Source: Bacteroidales bacterium
GTDB lineage: Bacteria; Bacteroidota; Bacteroidia; Bacteroidales; F082
Length of the DNA stretch: 8,468 nucleotides
Reading direction: 5' to 3'
Assembly: GCA_029933565.1 (NCBI GenBank)
Contig: JAOZNY010000065.1
Location: forward strand, 1-8,468
Under the pieces are notes generated by a model. That model searched no databases. It was given only the letters and a program-made list of their open reading frames with translations, and was not told where the DNA came from. Position 1 is the stretch's first letter; every line of letters begins with the position of its first letter. The translations under genes and the position numbers were made by a program. Shown piece by piece: positions 6,248 through 8,468 of this stretch.

Positions 6248-7825
6248 TTAATCTTTCAGAATGAATCTCTCACCTTCCAAATCAACAACCCTCTTAAGCC
6301 ATTCATCAGAGTACCCCTTGCTATTAATTCTATTCGTAGAATCTTTGACATAACCATCATTATATTTGGTTACCAGATGGTTTCCAAGTTTTACCCAGGC
6401 AGAGTGAATTTGTTTGCCGGCTTGCGAAGAGTAGTTTGTCAGGTATTTTATTCTTTTATCGCCATCAAGTTCCATTGCAGCCTTTTCAACTGCCTTTTGC
6501 TGGTTGGTAAATTTATCCTCAAAAAATGACTGAACTTTTTTAATGTCTTCCACCATTAAGTTATAACGAATTTGGGCAAAATTAGCCGCAAAGTTAAATG
6601 CCCACCATGCCGATTCGGTTGAATAGTGATTGATGCTTCCTTTAGTAAAAGGCTCAGATATTTCAGTTGCACTTGCGTAGATGGGGAAATAGCAATTGGT
6701 ATAAGTATCGTCAACTCCAAACCAGCAGACGCCTCCAATTTCATCAGGCAGATAATTTCTTAGTTGTGCAACATAAGAAAAAGCAGTATTATAGGTTGAA
6801 ATTGGTCGTTCCCAACTGTATTTATTTTCGTCAATTTCCCATTCAAGTGGTCGTGGTCGGTTAGGATTTCCCGATGGCCCTGCCGAAAGATCCTTTCGCA
6901 TATCAAAATCTGTGTTCTCATAATGATCACGAATTAAAGAGAAAACATCTTTAGTTGAAAGTTTTTCATCGGGCTTGATAAAGAGAGGGTAGGGCTCTGC
7001 ATTATTTTTATTTCGATGGTAATCGGAAGAGAAATTTTGTGATGGTGCTGCCCTGCGGAAAATACTCCACACTCTTGATTCGGTATATTTTAAATGTGCA
7101 GTCGAAGGCGGGTCGTAAACATTGTTAAAACGGAATGGCTCACCATTTTCAGGATTGAAATATCCTTTTTCAATTGCCAGTGAAATTATGTTCTCTGAGT
7201 ACAAACAGTTTTCCGGATCATCAAGCGGAAACTCACCAATTCGTGCATGATTTGCATGTGCTGTAATGTAACCATCGGGTATTTTTCTGGCTACCCAAAC
7301 TGCTCCCCCATTTCCACCACTTCCAATCATTTCCAATAGCCATGCTTCGTTGGGATCAGCAATTGAAAAACTTTCGCCTTCGCTGCCATATCCGTAAGTT
7401 TCTACTAAAGTTGTGATTACTTCAATTGCCTCCCTTGCTGTTTTTGCTCTTAACAAAGCTAGGCGCATCAATTCCCAATATTTCAGTGGCTGATCTTTGT
7501 CCCACAATTCTTCCCTTCCCAAAAAGGTAGTCTCACCAATTGCCAGTTGGTGGTCATTCATTAAAAAACCTACAATTCCGTAAGTATGCTTTACCTGATG
7601 GATTTTAAATTCCTTTCCACTCATACTTCTGTAAGTTAATGAATCATTGGTGTTGTGATCCTTAGGGGCTGTTTTGTCAAGATGGTATAGCCATTCACCA
7701 TCGTTGAGGTAAACCAGATAAGTGGCACTGTCAGTTGATGCTCCCTTGGTAACAATTAGGTTGGTACAAGCAATGGAAGTTGAACTTAAGAGAAAAAGGG
7801 AAATAATGAGGTGTAGTATTTTCAT
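6248..7825 (-). CDS. Secreted family C69 dipeptidase
   Basis: At 525 residues this is near the usual length for exported C69 (PepD-like) N-terminal-nucleophile peptidases, which cleave dipeptides. Residues 1-19 form a signal peptide, and Cys20 in IACTNLIVTKGAS is the expected catalytic nucleophile, exposed when the signal is removed. Other family stretches: HTYGIVGFLMNDHQLAIGE (80-98), YGSEGESFSIADPNEAWLLE (146-165), AHANHARIGEF (189-199) and YTESRVWSIFRRAAPS in the middle. The C-terminal third (YLTNYSSQAGKQ...W) is helical. The family's usual Asp-Gly soon after the nucleophile reads Asp-Ser here (TDSAT, 31-35), a mild departure that may alter the substrate pocket. It probably acts in the periplasm or outside the cell, turning imported peptides into amino acids. 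The upstream neighbour is a paralogue, 179 bases away with a palindromic repeat between. I see no good promoter directly upstream, so cotranscription is possible. Confidence 0.92.
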   Translation of the reverse strand: MKILHLIISLFLLSSTSIACTNLIVTKGASTDSATYLVYLNDGEWLYHLDKTAPKDHNTNDSLTYRSMSGKEFKIHQVKHTYGIVGFLMNDHQLAIGETTFLGREELWDKDQPLKYWELMRLALLRAKTAREAIEVITTLVETYGYGSEGESFSIADPNEAWLLEMIGSGGNGGAVWVARKIPDGYITAHANHARIGEFPLDDPENCLYSENIISLAIEKGYFNPENGEPFRFNNVYDPPSTAHLKYTESRVWSIFRRAAPSQNFSSDYHRNKNNAEPYPLFIKPDEKLSTKDVFSLIRDHYENTDFDMRKDLSAGPSGNPNRPRPLEWEIDENKYSWERPISTYNTAFSYVAQLRNYLPDEIGGVCWFGVDDTYTNCYFPIYASATEISEPFTKGSINHYSTESAWWAFNFAANFAQIRYNLMVEDIKKVQSFFEDKFTNQQKAVEKAAMELDGDKRIKYLTNYSSQAGKQIHSAWVKLGNHLVTKYNDGYVKDSTNRINSKGYSDEWLKRVVDLEGERFILKD

Positions 7826-7856
7826 TTGAAAAACTTTTTTGTTGAATACATGAATA

Positions 7857-7973
7857 ACACACCCCTATCCCCTCTCAAGAGGGGAATGTACGGAGGGTAT
7901 TTTTTATTTAAGAACAAAACCTATTAATGAAACAATACAGTTTCCCCTCTTGAGAGGGGATTAAGGGGTGTGT
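7857..7973. repeat. Nested inverted-repeat element between dipeptidase paralogues
   Basis: The left arm (7857-7886, ACACACCCCT then ATCCCC...GGGGAA) and the right arm (7942-7973) are reverse complements, identical over 30 bases apart from a two-base insertion (TA) in the right arm. Each arm itself contains a hairpin, CCCCTCT/AGAGGGG with a 2-base loop. The 55-base centre is AT-rich and non-coding. The ACACCCCT-ATCCCCTCTCAAGAGGGG motif is, from memory, a dispersed intergenic repeat in Bacteroidota genomes. The arms are far more GC-rich than their surroundings. There is no T-tract, so it is not a standard terminator, but the long stem in the transcript could attenuate read-through or stabilise RNA ends. 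Confidence 0.85.
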
Positions 7974-8004
7974 ACTTTGAAACCAGTTTATTAGATACTG
8001 ACTT

Positions 8005-8468
8005 CTAATGCGTTGCCCCTTTAACCTTAAACTGGTCTCCGGTTTTTTCAATAATCAGCTTATATTTTTCAGGGCTGTAGCCTGGCTGTTCCACCTTAGG
8101 AGCAATGTATTTGTATCCTTCAGGTACTTCAGCAGCAGTTTTTACATTGCCATCCATATATTTTACAAACAGATAATTATAAAGTCCTTTCCATGTTTTA
8201 AAAGTACGTTCGGCAACAGAATTCGAATAATCAGTTAAATACTGTATGGCCATTTCTTTATCGGTTTCTAAAAGCGACTGAGCACCAGCATCAATAGCAG
8301 GAGTGAAAGCGATAAATTCTTTTTCCATTTGTTCCTGAATTTTAGCAATTTCAGGATGTATTTGATTGTATTTGGTATAGGCGAAATTCTGTACCTGATT
8401 AAAAATCCAAAACCCTGAAGTTTCAGAATATTCCATCATTGAGCCATTACCAACAGCAAAGTTATGAG
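8005..8468 (-). CDS. C69-type dipeptidase paralogue, C-terminal fragment (cut by window edge)
   Basis: The frame stays open from the TAG stop (8005-8007) to the window end, so the gene begins beyond 8468. The Met codons at 8434-8439 are internal, since codons upstream of them (HNFAVGNGS) continue the fold. About 154 residues are visible. They align with the end of the neighbouring dipeptidase: WIFNQVQNFAYTKYN matches WAFNFAANFAQIRYN, YLTDYSNSVAERTFKTW matches YLTNYSSQAGKQIHSAW, and LFVKYMDGNV matches LVTKYNDGYV. This is therefore the C-terminal helical part of a C69 dipeptidase. The nucleophile end is outside the window and cannot be checked. The last ~45 residues (PEGYKYIAPKVEQPGYSPEK) form a longer tail than in the neighbour. 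A tandem duplication with divergence is the simplest history. Confidence 0.85.
   Translation of the reverse strand, partial: HNFAVGNGSMMEYSETSGFWIFNQVQNFAYTKYNQIHPEIAKIQEQMEKEFIAFTPAIDAGAQSLLETDKEMAIQYLTDYSNSVAERTFKTWKGLYNYLFVKYMDGNVKTAAEVPEGYKYIAPKVEQPGYSPEKYKLIIEKTGDQFKVKGATH

Noticed and set aside
7766..7825. Lipoprotein signal on the 525-residue dipeptidase
   Set aside because: The residue three before Cys20 is Ser rather than Leu/Val/Ile, and in family C69 this Cys is the expected catalytic nucleophile.
7826..7941. Promoter directly upstream of the 525-residue dipeptidase
   Set aside because: The nearest candidates (TAGGTTTT, TATTCAAC on the minus strand) lack either the TAnnTTTG match or a TTG at the right distance.
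7857..7973. Rho-independent terminator for the upstream dipeptidase gene
   Set aside because: The hairpins are strong but neither is followed by a T-tract on the minus strand; it is better described as a palindromic repeat.
8437..8439. ATG as the start of a separate 144-residue protein
   Set aside because: The frame continues to the window end and the product is only the C-terminal part of a C69 dipeptidase, so this Met is internal.

Overview
The window looks like chromosomal DNA from a free-living, probably aquatic or sediment Bacteroidota, plausibly a Marinilabiliales/Prolixibacteraceae type. The lineage below phylum is inference. The evidence is a huge secreted protein with a type IX secretion (T9SS) C-terminal sorting domain, a TTG-N20-TAnnTTTG promoter, A-rich leaders with no clear Shine-Dalgarno sequence, a Bacteroidota-type membrane coiled-coil protein, and secreted family C69 dipeptidases. 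No rRNA, tRNA, CRISPR array, phage gene or transposase was seen.

Left part (1-4730, plus strand): the 3' 4.4 kb of a multidomain exported protein whose start lies before the window. Its order is Asp-box beta-propeller, cleaved-adhesin/choice-of-anchor-J-like domain, two tandem Cys-rich CBM48/20-like modules, lamin-tail domain, Bacteroidota surface-protein stalk, and T9SS sorting domain. A 73-residue membrane peptide follows after 12 bases, probably in the same operon. A strong 13-bp stem terminator ends the unit.

Middle (4731-5160): a convergent intergenic space filled by repeats. 18-bp inverted repeats (16 of 18 match) bound a 394-bp MITE-like segment. Inside it is a 118-bp palindromic repeat that can fold as a three-stem cloverleaf; it belongs to the familiar 'HPER..ESKDL' class of dispersed bacterial repeats.

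Right part (5163-8468, minus strand): three genes read leftwards. The upstream-most, cut by the window end, is the C-terminal part of a C69-type dipeptidase. A nested palindromic element (7857-7973) separates it from a complete 525-residue C69 dipeptidase paralogue with a signal peptide ending at the catalytic Cys. Then comes a 309-residue membrane-anchored coiled-coil protein of unknown function with its own promoter. The two dipeptidases would digest short peptides outside the cytoplasm. The T9SS protein would be displayed or released at the surface, possibly binding glycans. No direct functional link between the two halves is visible.

I found no clearly new multigene system. The most unusual material is the layered intergenic palindromes, a C9 homopolymer inside the giant T9SS gene, and the small membrane peptide paired with that gene.
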